DNA of 64,000 nt, taken from an uncultured Bacilli bacterium. Lineage in GTDB: Bacteria > Bacillota_I > Bacilli_A > RF39 > UBA660. Position 1 is the stretch's first letter. Each line of letters begins with the position of its first letter. Position numbers and translations under genes: made by a program. Below the pieces are notes generated by a model, which saw only the letters and a list, made by a program, of their open reading frames with translations, was not told where the DNA came from and did no database searches. Below are positions 46,874 through 55,591 of this stretch, piece after piece. The stretch lies in NCBI GenBank assembly GCA_944350385.1, contig CALVOV010000002.1, positions 53,909 to 117,908 of the forward strand. The letters are read 5' to 3'.

Positions 46874-47749
46874 TTAAGAATTTTTAATTTGGCTCATAAC
46901 TTCTTCAGCAAAGTTTTCTTCTTTTTTCTCTATACCTTCACCTACAGCAAAGCGTACCATTTTAACAATTTCTCCACCATTGTTTTTAACATAATCTTTT
47001 ATAGATAAAGAAGAATCCTTAATAAATGATTGTTCTTCAAGACAAATTTCTTTATAAAATTTATTTAATCTTCCCACAACCATTTTTTCTGCTATTTCAG
47101 CAGGTTTTCCTTCAGCCATAACTTGTTCCTTAATAACTTTTGATTCTCTATCAATCATATCTTGTGGAACAAGAGATCTATTTAGAGCAACTGGATTCAT
47201 TGCAGCAGTTTGCATAGCAACATCTCTAGCTACCTCTTCATTAGCACCTTTTAAAACAATAATAGAGCCAATTTTTCCACCCATATGTTTATAAGTACCA
47301 AAAACTTCATCATCATTTTTAGTAACTTTTTCAAAACGTCTAAAACTAATCTTTTCACCTATTTTTGCAACTAAAGCAATTAACTTATCATTTACTGTTT
47401 CATTACCATCAGAAATTTTTAAAGCTTCTTCAACAGTATTAACATCGTTTTCTAACACTTTATCTACTAAATAGTCAACAAACTTTGTAAATTCTTCATT
47501 TTTAGCAACAAAGTCAGTTTCAGAATTAACTTCAACCAAAACTGCAGTATTACCTGCAACTTTAATTTGACAAATTCCTTCAGCAGCAATTCTAGATTCC
47601 TTTTTAGCTGCTTTAGCAATTCCTTTTTCTCTTAACCAATCGATTGACTTATCAATATCACCATCACAAGCTTCAAGGGCTTTTTTACAGTCCATCATAC
47701 CTGCTCCAGTTCTTTCTCTTAATTCTTTTACATCTGTAATTTTATACAT
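46874..47749 (-). CDS. tsf: Elongation factor Ts
   Basis: The 291-residue guanine nucleotide exchange factor for EF-Tu. It shows MYKITDVKELRERTGAGMMD, CKKALEACDGDIDKSIDWLREKG and MGGKIGSIIVLKG, VARDVAMQTAAMNP. ATG 47749 has AGGAGG 6 nt upstream; the upstream ATG at 47773 is excluded. It follows rpsB after a terminator, as in the classical rpsB-tsf operon with attenuation. Confidence 0.97.
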   Translation of the reverse strand: MYKITDVKELRERTGAGMMDCKKALEACDGDIDKSIDWLREKGIAKAAKKESRIAAEGICQIKVAGNTAVLVEVNSETDFVAKNEEFTKFVDYLVDKVLENDVNTVEEALKISDGNETVNDKLIALVAKIGEKISFRRFEKVTKNDDEVFGTYKHMGGKIGSIIVLKGANEEVARDVAMQTAAMNPVALNRSLVPQDMIDRESKVIKEQVMAEGKPAEIAEKMVVGRLNKFYKEICLEEQSFIKDSSLSIKDYVKNNGGEIVKMVRFAVGEGIEKKEENFAEEVMSQIKNS

Positions 47750-47807
47750 AAACATCCTCCTATAATTTCTCATTAATATTATAACCTATTAATTTAAAAA
47801 TTTAAAC

Positions 47808-47833
47808 AAAAAAGAGAATGGTTGCCCATCCTC
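47808..47833 (-). terminator. Terminator between rpsB and tsf
   Basis: On the minus strand, GAGGATGG-gcaa-CCATTCTC (one G-T pair) is followed by T6; read-through is expected for tsf. Confidence 0.75.
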
Positions 47834-47851
47834 CTTCCTTAAACTTCACTA

Positions 47852-48778
47852 TTATTTAACTAAAGCTTCAATAATATCTGCTTTTTTCATTCCAGTAGTA
47901 GAAATTCCCTTTTCAGAAGCGATTTCTTTTAATTCAGCAACTGTTTTTTTACTATAATCAACAACTACCTCTTCTTTAGGCATTTCTTCTTTTACTTCAT
48001 CTTCTACTTTTTCTGTAGTTTCTTCCTTAGCTTCTTTTTTACTAGCTTTCTTATCAGATTTAACTTTGTCTTCTTCACTTACATAATCGATAACTTCATT
48101 TCCATTAACTTCAGCGATAGCATTAGTTAAAGCACCAATTAATAATTTTACAGAACGAACAGCATCATCATTACCAGGAATAACATAATCAACCATATCT
48201 GGATCACAATTTGTATCTACAACTCCAAATACTGGAATACCTAAAATATGAGCTTCTTTAATTGCTATTTCTTCTTTACGAGAATCAACAATAACTAAAG
48301 CTTGAGGTAATCTCTTCATATCACGAATACCTCTTAAATTCTTATTTAATTTATCATATTCCTTTTTGATTTGAATAACTTCTTTTTTAGGTAAAGCTTC
48401 AAAAGTTCCATCCTTTTCCATATTTTCAATTTCTTCCATTCTTCTAATTCTAGAACGAATAGTTTTGAAATTAGTTAAAGTACCACCTAACCATCTTTCA
48501 TTTACGAAATAGTTATTAGTTCTAACTGCATTTTCTTCAGCAGCTTCTTGAGCTTGTTTTTTTGTTCCTACAAATAAAACTTTTCCACCATTAGCAGCTA
48601 TTTCCTTCATAGCAGCATAAGCTTCTTCTAATCTTTTAACTGTTTTTTGTAAATCGATAATATAAATATCATCTCTTGTAGTATAGATGTATTCCTTCAT
48701 TTTAGGATTCCATCTTCTCTTTTGATGTCCAAAATGAACACCAGCTTCTAATAAATAATTCATTGATATAACTGTCAT
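47852..48778 (-). CDS. rpsB: 30S ribosomal protein S2 with C-terminal Rho_N/SAP-like tail
   Basis: The 308-residue protein has the S2 core (about 1-228: [51 protein letters not shown]). After it come a charged Lys/Glu linker (about 230-270) and a 36-residue tail ([20 protein letters not shown] to IIEALVK) that fits the Rho N-terminal/SAP helix-extended-loop-helix pattern. S2 is usually about 230-250 residues. The L20 protein next door bears the same tail (28 of 36 identical). AAGGAG precedes the ATG. Confidence 0.96.
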   Translation of the reverse strand: MTVISMNYLLEAGVHFGHQKRRWNPKMKEYIYTTRDDIYIIDLQKTVKRLEEAYAAMKEIAANGGKVLFVGTKKQAQEAAEENAVRTNNYFVNERWLGGTLTNFKTIRSRIRRMEEIENMEKDGTFEALPKKEVIQIKKEYDKLNKNLRGIRDMKRLPQALVIVDSRKEEIAIKEAHILGIPVFGVVDTNCDPDMVDYVIPGNDDAVRSVKLLIGALTNAIAEVNGNEVIDYVSEEDKVKSDKKASKKEAKEETTEKVEDEVKEEMPKEEVVVDYSKKTVAELKEIASEKGISTTGMKKADIIEALVK

Positions 48779-48861
48779 TTTATTTCTCCTTCGTTTTTCT
48801 TCTATTAGTTTCCACTACACATCACCAAATAGGCACTAGATATGTAAATCCACTAATATGT

Positions 48862-49434
48862 TTATTTTTTTAATGCTTCAATAATTTCAGCTTTTTTCAT
48901 ATTTGTTACACTAATATTTCTTTTACTAGCAATTTCTTTTAATTCAGCAACTGTCATTTTAGAATAATCAACATCTGATTTTTTAGATTCAGCTTTTTTT
49001 GTTTCTTTCTTAGCTGATTCTTTAGCAGTAGAAATTGTTACTTCTTTACCACTTACTTCTTCTGATTTTTTGATTTTTCCATCCTTTCCAGCTTTAGCAA
49101 CTTCTACTAATTCTGAGAAAGCCTTAGGATCATTAATAGCAATTTCAGATAACATTTTTCTATTAACTTCAACACCTGCTTTATTTAATCCTTCGATAAA
49201 TCTTGAGTATGAAATATCATTCATTCTACAAGCAGCATTAATTCTTGTAATCCATAATTTTCTAAAATCTCTCTTCTTTTGTTTTCTATCTCTGAAAGCA
49301 TATTGTCCAGAATTCATTAATTGTTCTTTTGCTGATTTATATAATCTATGTTTACTACCAAAATAACCTTTAGCAGCCTTTAATACTTTTTTATGACGAG
49401 CTTTTGTTACTGCTCCATTTTTTACTCTTGCCAT
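48862..49434 (-). CDS. rplT: 50S ribosomal protein L20 with C-terminal Rho_N/SAP-like tail
   Basis: The 190-residue protein has the complete L20 core (about 1-117: [54 protein letters not shown]) plus a Lys/Glu/Ser linker and a tail ([20 protein letters not shown] to IIEALKK) nearly identical to that of S2. L20 is normally about 118 residues. In infC-rpmI-rplT operons, L20 is the autoregulator that binds the infC leader; the tail could affect this. AAGGAGG precedes ATG 49434. Confidence 0.96.
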   Translation of the reverse strand: MARVKNGAVTKARHKKVLKAAKGYFGSKHRLYKSAKEQLMNSGQYAFRDRKQKKRDFRKLWITRINAACRMNDISYSRFIEGLNKAGVEVNRKMLSEIAINDPKAFSELVEVAKAGKDGKIKKSEEVSGKEVTISTAKESAKKETKKAESKKSDVDYSKMTVAELKEIASKRNISVTNMKKAEIIEALKK

Positions 49435-49463
49435 TGTCTATTCCTCCTTCGTTAATATATCGA

Positions 49464-49649
49464 TTAAATAATATTTTTTAATCTATTTTGATCTGCTTTA
49501 CTTAAATTAGATCCTTTTCTGTGACTTCTATTAAATTTTTGTGCTTTAGAACCTGTATTATGAAGTCCTCCAGCTTTTCCTATTACTATATCATTTTTAC
49601 GTTTTTTGATAACTTTAGCTGTACCTTTATGTGTCTTAATTTTTGGCAT
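49464..49649 (-). CDS. rpmI: 50S ribosomal protein L35
   Basis: The 61-residue protein shows MPKIKTHKGTAKVIKKRKN, HNTGSKAQKFNRSHRKG and RLKNII, the L35 pattern. GGAGG precedes the ATG. It lies in the usual infC-rpmI-rplT order. Confidence 0.96.
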   Translation of the reverse strand: MPKIKTHKGTAKVIKKRKNDIVIGKAGGLHNTGSKAQKFNRSHRKGSNLSKADQNRLKNII

Positions 49650-49664
49650 TTTTAATTCCTCCTA

Positions 49665-50198
49665 CTATTTTTTATCTTTCTTTGGTACCAATAACATAGT
49701 CATTGTTTTACCTTCTAGCTTAGGTCGTTGGTCAATATCCGCATAATCTGTTACTCGAGATGCAAAACGCTCAAGAACTTCCTTACCTAATTCTGTATGA
49801 GCCATTTGACGCCCTTTAAAGCGAATAGATAATTTGATTCTATCACCTTTTTCAAGATACTTAGTAGCATTTCTAAGTTTAGTTTCAAAATCACCAACAT
49901 CAATCACTGGTGATAATCTAAACTCCTTTAATTCTGACATATTAGCCTTTTGTTTTTTTAATGCTTCTTTTTCTTTCTTTTGTTTTTCATAACGGAATTT
50001 ATTATAATCCATTACCTTGCAAACCGGTGGATTAGCATTTGGACTAATCAACACCAAATCCAAAGAAGCATAAGAAGCTAATGTTAAAGCATCTTGTAAA
50101 GTTTTAACACCAACTTGTTCTCCATTAGGACCAATAACTAATACTTCGCGAGCTTTTATTTGATTATTAATGGGTAAGCCATTCTTATTATTTGCTAT
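49665..50198 (-). CDS. infC: Translation initiation factor IF-3 with non-canonical AUA start
   Basis: The 177-residue protein shows IF-3 N- and C-domains: INNQIKAREVLVIGPNGEQVG, LISPNANPPVCKVMDY, IRFKGRQMAHTELGKEVL. The best SD, GGAGGTG (50205-50211), sits 6-8 nt before an in-frame ATA at 50198, matching the residue where IF-3 proteins start (IANNKNG). The only upstream ATG (50213) lies at or inside this SD and has none of its own. infC commonly uses AUU/AUA-type starts, which IF-3 itself discriminates against, an autoregulatory loop. Confidence 0.9.
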   Translation of the reverse strand: MANNKNGLPINNQIKAREVLVIGPNGEQVGVKTLQDALTLASYASLDLVLISPNANPPVCKVMDYNKFRYEKQKKEKEALKKQKANMSELKEFRLSPVIDVGDFETKLRNATKYLEKGDRIKLSIRFKGRQMAHTELGKEVLERFASRVTDYADIDQRPKLEGKTMTMLLVPKKDKK

Positions 50199-50213
50199 AC
50201 CTAACACCTCCAT

Positions 50214-50345
50214 AAATAAGAAAAAGCGGATATACATTTATACCCACTTTTTCAAAAACCACTAGAAATTTTCTTATTTGGCATTTGACCCATCGTTATT
50301 CACATGATCGGGTGGATATAAAATCTCTTTCCTTTTTTCTCGACT
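50214..50345 (-). promoter_or_regulatory. infC-rpmI-rplT leader with L20-type attenuator
   Basis: The leader of about 130 nt ends in a strong terminator-like stem (AAAAAGTGGGTATA / TATATCCGCTTTTT, 50221-50252) followed by TTATTT, just before the infC SD. This is the arrangement of the Bacillus L20 leader, where excess L20 promotes premature termination. The anti-terminator and L20 site were not resolved by hand. Confidence 0.7.
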
Positions 50346-50351
50346 AGTAAT

Positions 50352-50380
50352 ATTATATGCATCTACCTATAAAAAGTCAA
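50352..50380 (-). promoter_or_regulatory. SigA-type promoter of infC-rpmI-rplT
   Basis: TTGACT (50375-50380), 17-nt spacer and TATAAT (50352-50357) on the minus strand. Confidence 0.88.
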
Positions 50381-50402
50381 CAACTTTTTTTCTTTTAATT
50401 GA

Positions 50403-51167
50403 TTATTTTTTTTCATAAAATAAACCAGCATAATGTCTTCCTAGTTTGTCCTTATCATTTAAGCCCATAGGACTAGAAGCAAAATTTGAATAATATCTAC
50501 TATCAGTAATTGTATTATCTAAATTGAAAACAACATTTTCTTCTTGAATATTTCTTTTCTTAAATTGCTTTTTTAAAGCTTTACGAATATCTATTTTAAA
50601 TATACCATTTTCTTCTACTATACAATCTTTCCATAAATCATAATCTTTAGCCCAGCGTGGAACATTATTATAAGTCCAATTATCTCCAGCACAAGCACTA
50701 ACATAAACATGTAAATCTTCATCTTTGGAGCTATAAGCATCGACTAAAGCATCAGCAATCATGATAGGTAATTTTTTATCAATAAATTCACAACTGCAAT
50801 GACCAACAGCACTTACACCTTTTTTGTAATCACTAATCATAACTACAGGGCAATCAGCTACTGAGTGACCGATAACCACACCTGGAACTTTATCAGTAAT
50901 AATTAATATATCTTCTGGTATACTGCTCCAACCCTTAGGATTAGCCCTAACATAATCATTTGTGATTTCCAAGTAACTACCATTTTTATTTTCTTGATCT
51001 GCCATATAAATTTTAAATGGATCAAATCCATAATACTCTCCTAATTTTTTTCTATGTTTAAAAAATTCATCTTGACGTCTTTTAAAATCATAATCTTCAG
51101 GATAAAAACGGCTACTTGTACTCATCACACCAAAGTCTCGTGTAGACTCAACATATTTAATCTCCAT
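50403..51167 (-). CDS. YfiH/LACC1-like multicopper-type purine nucleoside phosphorylase
   Basis: The 254-residue protein shows the PF02578 signature: DKVPGVVIGHSVADCPVVMI and VSAVGHCSCEFIDKK, supplying the zinc-binding Cys and His. Family members act as purine nucleoside phosphorylase/adenosine deaminase or peptidoglycan-related oxidases. The N-terminal part (about 20-70) is divergent. ATG 51167 has GGGGGG 9 nt upstream; ATG 51185 is less likely. Confidence 0.75.
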   Translation of the reverse strand: MEIKYVESTRDFGVMSTSSRFYPEDYDFKRRQDEFFKHRKKLGEYYGFDPFKIYMADQENKNGSYLEITNDYVRANPKGWSSIPEDILIITDKVPGVVIGHSVADCPVVMISDYKKGVSAVGHCSCEFIDKKLPIMIADALVDAYSSKDEDLHVYVSACAGDNWTYNNVPRWAKDYDLWKDCIVEENGIFKIDIRKALKKQFKKRNIQEENVVFNLDNTITDSRYYSNFASSPMGLNDKDKLGRHYAGLFYEKK

Positions 51168-51224
51168 ATATATAATACCCCCCATATTGTGAGCACATTA
51201 TACCATAAAATAGGTGAATAGTCA

Positions 51225-51250
51225 AATAAAAAACTCCCGAAAGGAGTTTT
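51225..51250 (-). terminator. Terminator of the DUF6273-type surface protein gene
   Basis: On the minus strand, AAAACTCC-tttcg-GGAGTTTT is followed by T; it overlaps the stop. Confidence 0.75.
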
Positions 51251-52511
51251 AACCAATTCTAAAAGCCGGAGAAAATCCAATAGAGGATGTAGGATTATAA
51301 GTAATAATTGAAGTCGAACCACTACCAATAGCATAATAAGATGAGCTATCTTTATAAGAGGCAGAACGCAACCACCAAGCACTTTCAATATTAGATGAAT
51401 CATGTTTTTTTGCAAGTAAATAATTTGATTCTGAAACACCAATTGATTTATAATAATCTAATTGTCTAGTTTGACTAGCTGCTTTATCATCACTAAGTCT
51501 TCCGCCTAACACCTCATTTGTAGATAACAAATATATTTTATCTGTAGAAGTATGGTTATGAAAGTCGCTATAACCATATCCAGAAACAACATACGTATCA
51601 ATAATATTTTTTTGTAAATCCTTAGGTAAAATATTTAAAAACTCAGAATTTGCATAAGTATGCAATTGAGTTTTTGGCCATCCACCACTACTTGTATTAG
51701 AAAAATTCATCTCTTCACTTTTTACAATATCTGTAAATTCCAAAACAAAACCACAGGCTGTTTGTGAAAATGAGGAAGATAAACACTCATCAGGTGTTGA
51801 AGTATTAGCAACTCTTACAGTATGAACACCTAACTCTCCTAAATCCACTTCTTTCGTTGCACCTAACTCATAATAACTTCCTAATCCAAATCTAACATTT
51901 TCAACTATTTTATCCCATGAATCATTCTCAAAATTTAAACCTAAAGTTACTGAATTGGCATTCGTATCAGCTTGAACATAATCGATAGAAACACTTAAAG
52001 ATAAATTTTCATCAGATTCTGGCAAATCATCAAGTCCAATATCTTTTTTATATATAAGACCTACCATTATTGGTATAGATTCTCCTGCTTTTAACACATC
52101 ATTTTGATTAATTTCTTGACCAGTAATATAATTAACATTAAAGTCTGTATACTTTTCCTGAATTGCTGTTAAAGAAGTTTTTACAACTTCTGAAACCATC
52201 GCATCAATTGTTCCATCATTCACAATATCCATAGTAAATATATACTGATCACCAGGAATATTTAAAACAGGTGTAAAAGTTGCAACTGTATCATTGTTTG
52301 TTAACGTTGGCAACTGAGAAGAAGCAGTATTAGATAATATCTTAACATTTTCAAAATGAACGTCCCAAGTATTTTTAGGTAAATGAGTTAGACCAGTGAT
52401 TTCTATAGTTGAAGTAATATAAGCATACCCAGCTGATACACAAATAATTAAAAAAAATATTATCAAATAATTATTTTCAAATAATTTGCTTTTATGTCTA
52501 TATCTAGGCAT
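51249..52511 (-). CDS. Surface protein: SipW-type N-terminal module plus DUF6273-like C-terminal domain
   Basis: The 420-residue protein has a signal/membrane segment (VSAGYAYITSTIEITG) and an N-terminal module (to about 185) shared with the protein at 1-1054 (KNTWDVHFENV, DIVNDGTIDAM). The C-terminal half (about 215-420) fits DUF6273: SSGGWPKTQLHTYANSEF, IYLLSTNEVLG, SAWWLRSASYKD and the end GFSPAFRIG. Such domains occur in bacterial surface and phage-tail-like adhesins. It is probably exported and displayed outside. AGGAAG precedes ATG 52511 at a longer spacing. Confidence 0.72.
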   Translation of the reverse strand: MPRYRHKSKLFENNYLIIFFLIICVSAGYAYITSTIEITGLTHLPKNTWDVHFENVKILSNTASSQLPTLTNNDTVATFTPVLNIPGDQYIFTMDIVNDGTIDAMVSEVVKTSLTAIQEKYTDFNVNYITGQEINQNDVLKAGESIPIMVGLIYKKDIGLDDLPESDENLSLSVSIDYVQADTNANSVTLGLNFENDSWDKIVENVRFGLGSYYELGATKEVDLGELGVHTVRVANTSTPDECLSSSFSQTACGFVLEFTDIVKSEEMNFSNTSSGGWPKTQLHTYANSEFLNILPKDLQKNIIDTYVVSGYGYSDFHNHTSTDKIYLLSTNEVLGGRLSDDKAASQTRQLDYYKSIGVSESNYLLAKKHDSSNIESAWWLRSASYKDSSSYYAIGSGSTSIITYNPTSSIGFSPAFRIG

Positions 52512-52572
52512 ATGACCACTCTTCCTATTCTATTAAAGAATACCACAAGATAATTTTTTTTACAATGATAAA

Positions 52573-52600
52573 ACAAAAAAAGAGAAGTTTTACTTTCTCT
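52573..52600 (-). terminator. Terminator of glyS
   Basis: On the minus strand, AGAGAAAGT-aaa-ACTTCTCT (one bulged A) is followed by T7. Confidence 0.7.
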
Positions 52601-52602
52601 AA

Positions 52603-53982
52603 TTATTTTTCTATTTTAGATAGTATATAATCCTCAACTTCATCAAGTTTTAAGACTATTTGTTCCATACTATCTCTGTCTCTTAAAGTGACTGTATTAT
52701 TATCTAATGTTTCATTATCAACTGTAATACAATATGGAGTACCTATAGCATCTTGTCTTCTATATCTCTTACCAATAGAGCCAGACTCATCATAACTAGT
52801 CATAAACTTTTTTGCCAATAAACGATAAATTTCTTCAGCTTTTTCTCCATGATATTTTTTGGCAAGTGGTAAAATAGCAACTTTATATGGAGCAAGTTTA
52901 GGAGATATTTTTAATACCTCACGTGTTTCTCCATTATCAAGAGTTTCTTCTGTATAAGCATCACATAAAACTGCTAATAACAATCTATCAACACCAACAG
53001 ATGGTTCTATGACATATGGTAAATATTTTTCATTTGTTTCAGGATCTAGGTAACGTAAATCTACTTTCGAATGATTTGTATGTACACTTAAATCATAATC
53101 AGTACGATCAGCTATTCCCCATAATTCTCCCCAACCCATTGGGTAATTATATTCAATATCTGTGGTTGCTTTACTATAAAATACTAATTCATGTTTTTCA
53201 TGATCTCTATAACGTAAATTTTCTTTTTTAATACCTAATGATTTTAAAAATTCTAAACAATTTTTTTTAAAATATTCAAACCATTCTAAATCGGTACCTG
53301 GTTTACAGAAAAATTCATATTCCATTTGTTCAAATTCTCGAGTTCTAAAAATAAAATTGCCTGGAGTTATTTCATTTCTAAAAGCCTTACCAATTTGTCC
53401 AATACCAAAAGGAACTTTTGCCCTCTGACTTCTTTGTACATTATTAAAGTTGACAAAAATACCTTGAGCTGTTTCTCCTCTTAAATAAATCTTGCTTGAA
53501 GAATCTTCAGTTACACCCATGTGTGTTTGAAATAAAAGATTAAATTGACGAATACTAGTAAAATCTGTTTTACCACACTCAGGACAAGGAACTTTATTTT
53601 CTTTAATGAAGTTTTCTAATTTTTCATTACTCCATCCATCACCAGTTTCCTTACCATCAGTAAACTCTTCAATCAATTTATCTGCCCTATGTCTAGTCTT
53701 ACAAAATTTACAATCAATCAAAGGATCAGAAAAACTGGATACATGACCAGAAGCTACCCAAACTTCTGGATTCATTAAAATAGCAGCATCTAAACCATAG
53801 CTATTTCTTTCCTCTTGAATAAATCTACTCCACCATGCTTTTTTAATATTCTCTTTTAACTCTTTTCCTAATGGACCATAATCCCATGTATTAGCAAGAC
53901 CACCATAAATTTCACTTCCTTGGAATACATATCCATATTGTTTGCAATAATTAACTATCTTATCCATTTTTAACTTTTCCAT
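52603..53982 (-). CDS. glyS: Glycyl-tRNA synthetase, single-chain class II type
   Basis: The 459-residue dimeric enzyme charges tRNA-Gly. It shows YVFQGSEIYGGLANTWDYGP, a zinc-like pair CKFC and CPEC, LRGETAQGIFVNF (motif 2 region), PFGIGQIGKAFRNEITPG and EPSVGVDRLLLAVL (motif 3), with the C-terminal anticodon-binding domain. It is the eukaryote/archaea-like type also used by many Bacilli, not the alpha2beta2 type. AAGGAGG precedes the ATG. A T-box controls it. Confidence 0.96.
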   Translation of the reverse strand: MEKLKMDKIVNYCKQYGYVFQGSEIYGGLANTWDYGPLGKELKENIKKAWWSRFIQEERNSYGLDAAILMNPEVWVASGHVSSFSDPLIDCKFCKTRHRADKLIEEFTDGKETGDGWSNEKLENFIKENKVPCPECGKTDFTSIRQFNLLFQTHMGVTEDSSSKIYLRGETAQGIFVNFNNVQRSQRAKVPFGIGQIGKAFRNEITPGNFIFRTREFEQMEYEFFCKPGTDLEWFEYFKKNCLEFLKSLGIKKENLRYRDHEKHELVFYSKATTDIEYNYPMGWGELWGIADRTDYDLSVHTNHSKVDLRYLDPETNEKYLPYVIEPSVGVDRLLLAVLCDAYTEETLDNGETREVLKISPKLAPYKVAILPLAKKYHGEKAEEIYRLLAKKFMTSYDESGSIGKRYRRQDAIGTPYCITVDNETLDNNTVTLRDRDSMEQIVLKLDEVEDYILSKIEK

Positions 53983-54021
53983 AATATTTCCTCCTTTTTA
54001 AGTATAGAATACCAAATAAAC

Positions 54022-54140
54022 AAAAAAGTCTAGAATAATGTAAGGACGAGTAAAACCCGCGGTTCCACCTTACTTATTCTAGACGAATCAGCTCTTTTAT
54101 ATACTGCTCGAGGTATTCCACACCTGTCATCACACTTATG
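54022..54140 (-). promoter_or_regulatory. Glycyl T-box riboswitch of glyS
   Basis: In the transcript, AAGGTGGAACCGCGGG (54055-54072) is the T-box element that pairs with uncharged tRNA. The terminator is GTCTAGAATAA...TTATTCTAGAC (54028-54084) followed by T6. The whole leader is only about 120 nt, as in short glycine T-boxes. The specifier triplet could not be fixed by eye. Confidence 0.85.
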
Positions 54141-54146
54141 AAATAT

Positions 54147-54175
54147 AATATAAACTCATTCTATTGATTTGTCAA
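54147..54175 (-). promoter_or_regulatory. SigA-type promoter of glyS
   Basis: TTGACA (54170-54175), 17-nt spacer and TATATT (54147-54152) on the minus strand; it overlaps the end of the upstream gene. Confidence 0.85.
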
Positions 54176-54463
54176 GTATCTTAAAGATTTCTTTGTTCTT
54201 CTGCGTTTATTAAATAGTTTTAAATTAACTCTAGTCATATTATTTTTCTTAATATTCTTAGCCTTTTGATAATTAATTATAGAAACACAAGATTTATATA
54301 ATTTAGCTACTAAATATAATCCAAAAAATAACAATAAGAAACGTGTAAATATAGAAGAAACCTCTAAAAATAATTTAGTATAGATTAATAGACTAATTAT
54401 AGATACTATTACAATAATATAGTCATATCTCACTAAAACACGTGTATTATTACGATAATTCAT
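54161..54463 (-). CDS. Small membrane protein with two helices, hypothetical
   Basis: The 100-residue protein has two membrane segments (IIVIVSIISLLIYTKLFL and FTRFLLLFFGLYLVAKLY) and a strongly basic C-terminus (NKRRRTKKSLRYLTNQ). No family is recognised. Its end overlaps the glyS promoter. GGGGG lies before ATG 54463. Confidence 0.5.
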   Translation of the reverse strand: MNYRNNTRVLVRYDYIIVIVSIISLLIYTKLFLEVSSIFTRFLLLFFGLYLVAKLYKSCVSIINYQKAKNIKKNNMTRVNLKLFNKRRRTKKSLRYLTNQ

Positions 54464-54479
54464 AAATAAACCCCCTGCT

Positions 54480-54805
54480 TTTAATCCCTGCGACTAAAAG
54501 TACATAAATTATATCATAATTCACTAGAAAAATCAATCTTTATTTTTAACTTACAATATCAACTAATAAAAATTATTTTTTATATAATAAACTATTATAA
54601 CTACATGAATTAAAACCTTAAATAAATAATAATATAGTTAAATTTTTTCTTTATACATTTTTTAATAAATAAAATATTAAAAAAGTGTAATAATTGAATC
54701 TTTATATGATAATAAACATTTATAAAAATTATATACAAAACCATGATTCTAAATTTAATAACAATTTAATTATTTTTTTAAATCTCATCCAATCTCCTAT
54801 CAAAA
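54480..54805. other. AT-rich intergenic stretch without a recognised gene
   Basis: About 325 bases between the membrane protein gene and the recO terminator. Stops are dense in all frames and no tRNA, riboswitch or clear hairpin was found. Confidence 0.6.
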
Positions 54806-54810
54806 CTATC

Positions 54811-54841
54811 AAAAAAAAATAGTAATTTAAAATACTATTTA
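54811..54841 (-). terminator. Terminator of the era-recO operon
   Basis: On the minus strand, AAATAGTA-ttttaaat-TACTATTT is followed by T9. Confidence 0.75.
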
Positions 54842-55581
54842 TTACAGCTTAGTCTATTAATTTGCTTAATAAAATCTTTACTTTTTATATATAATCCAGT
54901 ATATTTTTCATAATATTCATCTAAAAAAGTATTAATCTCTTTTTTTGTGTCATTATCTACCTCTAGCTTATTGATTGAAGAAATATCTACTAAGTCGTAT
55001 AAATGAATCATTTTAATAACATTTGGACTAGTAATTCTTTGATTAGTGAAACAAGATCCACAAACAAAGCCATGATCAGCACCTGATAATGAAACAATAT
55101 TTTTTTTGCTTCCACATATACTGCAAGCTTCTAAATCGGGCTTAACTCCTAAAAATTCTAATAGTTTTAATTCTAAAATATTAGTAATTACAAAAGGATC
55201 TAAATCATTTTCTATTTTTATTAATGAATCCTTAATCAAATTAAATATTTTTACATCATTATTTTGTCTTGCCACTTGTAAAACTAAATCTAATAAAAAA
55301 GAAGCATAACTAATTTTTTCTAAATCCATCATTGTACGAGAAAAAGAGTGGATTAAATCAACACTAATTAAAGTAGAAATACCATCTGACTTATAGTAAA
55401 TATTAAAAGTACCATAAATTAATTTACGACTCACTCCACGTAATTTACTTTTTACATTTCGACAACCTTTAGAAATAATTCCTATAAGTCCAAATTCTTT
55501 TGTCAAAACATTAAGTATCTTACTAGATTCGCTATAATTAACTTCACTTAATATGATTCCTTCAACTTTTTCTATTTTCAA
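54835..55581 (-). CDS. recO: DNA repair protein RecO
   Basis: The 248-residue recombination mediator has an N-terminal OB fold (EGIILSEVNYSESSKILNVLT), helical core and a zinc finger (CSICGSKKNIV, GFVCGSC). With RecFR it loads RecA at gaps. The start is uncertain: TTG 55581 (GAGTG 6 nt upstream) is favoured, GTG 55590 is possible. It lies right after the YqzL-like gene. Confidence 0.93.
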   Translation of the reverse strand: MKIEKVEGIILSEVNYSESSKILNVLTKEFGLIGIISKGCRNVKSKLRGVSRKLIYGTFNIYYKSDGISTLISVDLIHSFSRTMMDLEKISYASFLLDLVLQVARQNNDVKIFNLIKDSLIKIENDLDPFVITNILELKLLEFLGVKPDLEACSICGSKKNIVSLSGADHGFVCGSCFTNQRITSPNVIKMIHLYDLVDISSINKLEVDNDTKKEINTFLDEYYEKYTGLYIKSKDFIKQINRLSCNK

Positions 55582-55591
55582 AATAATCACT

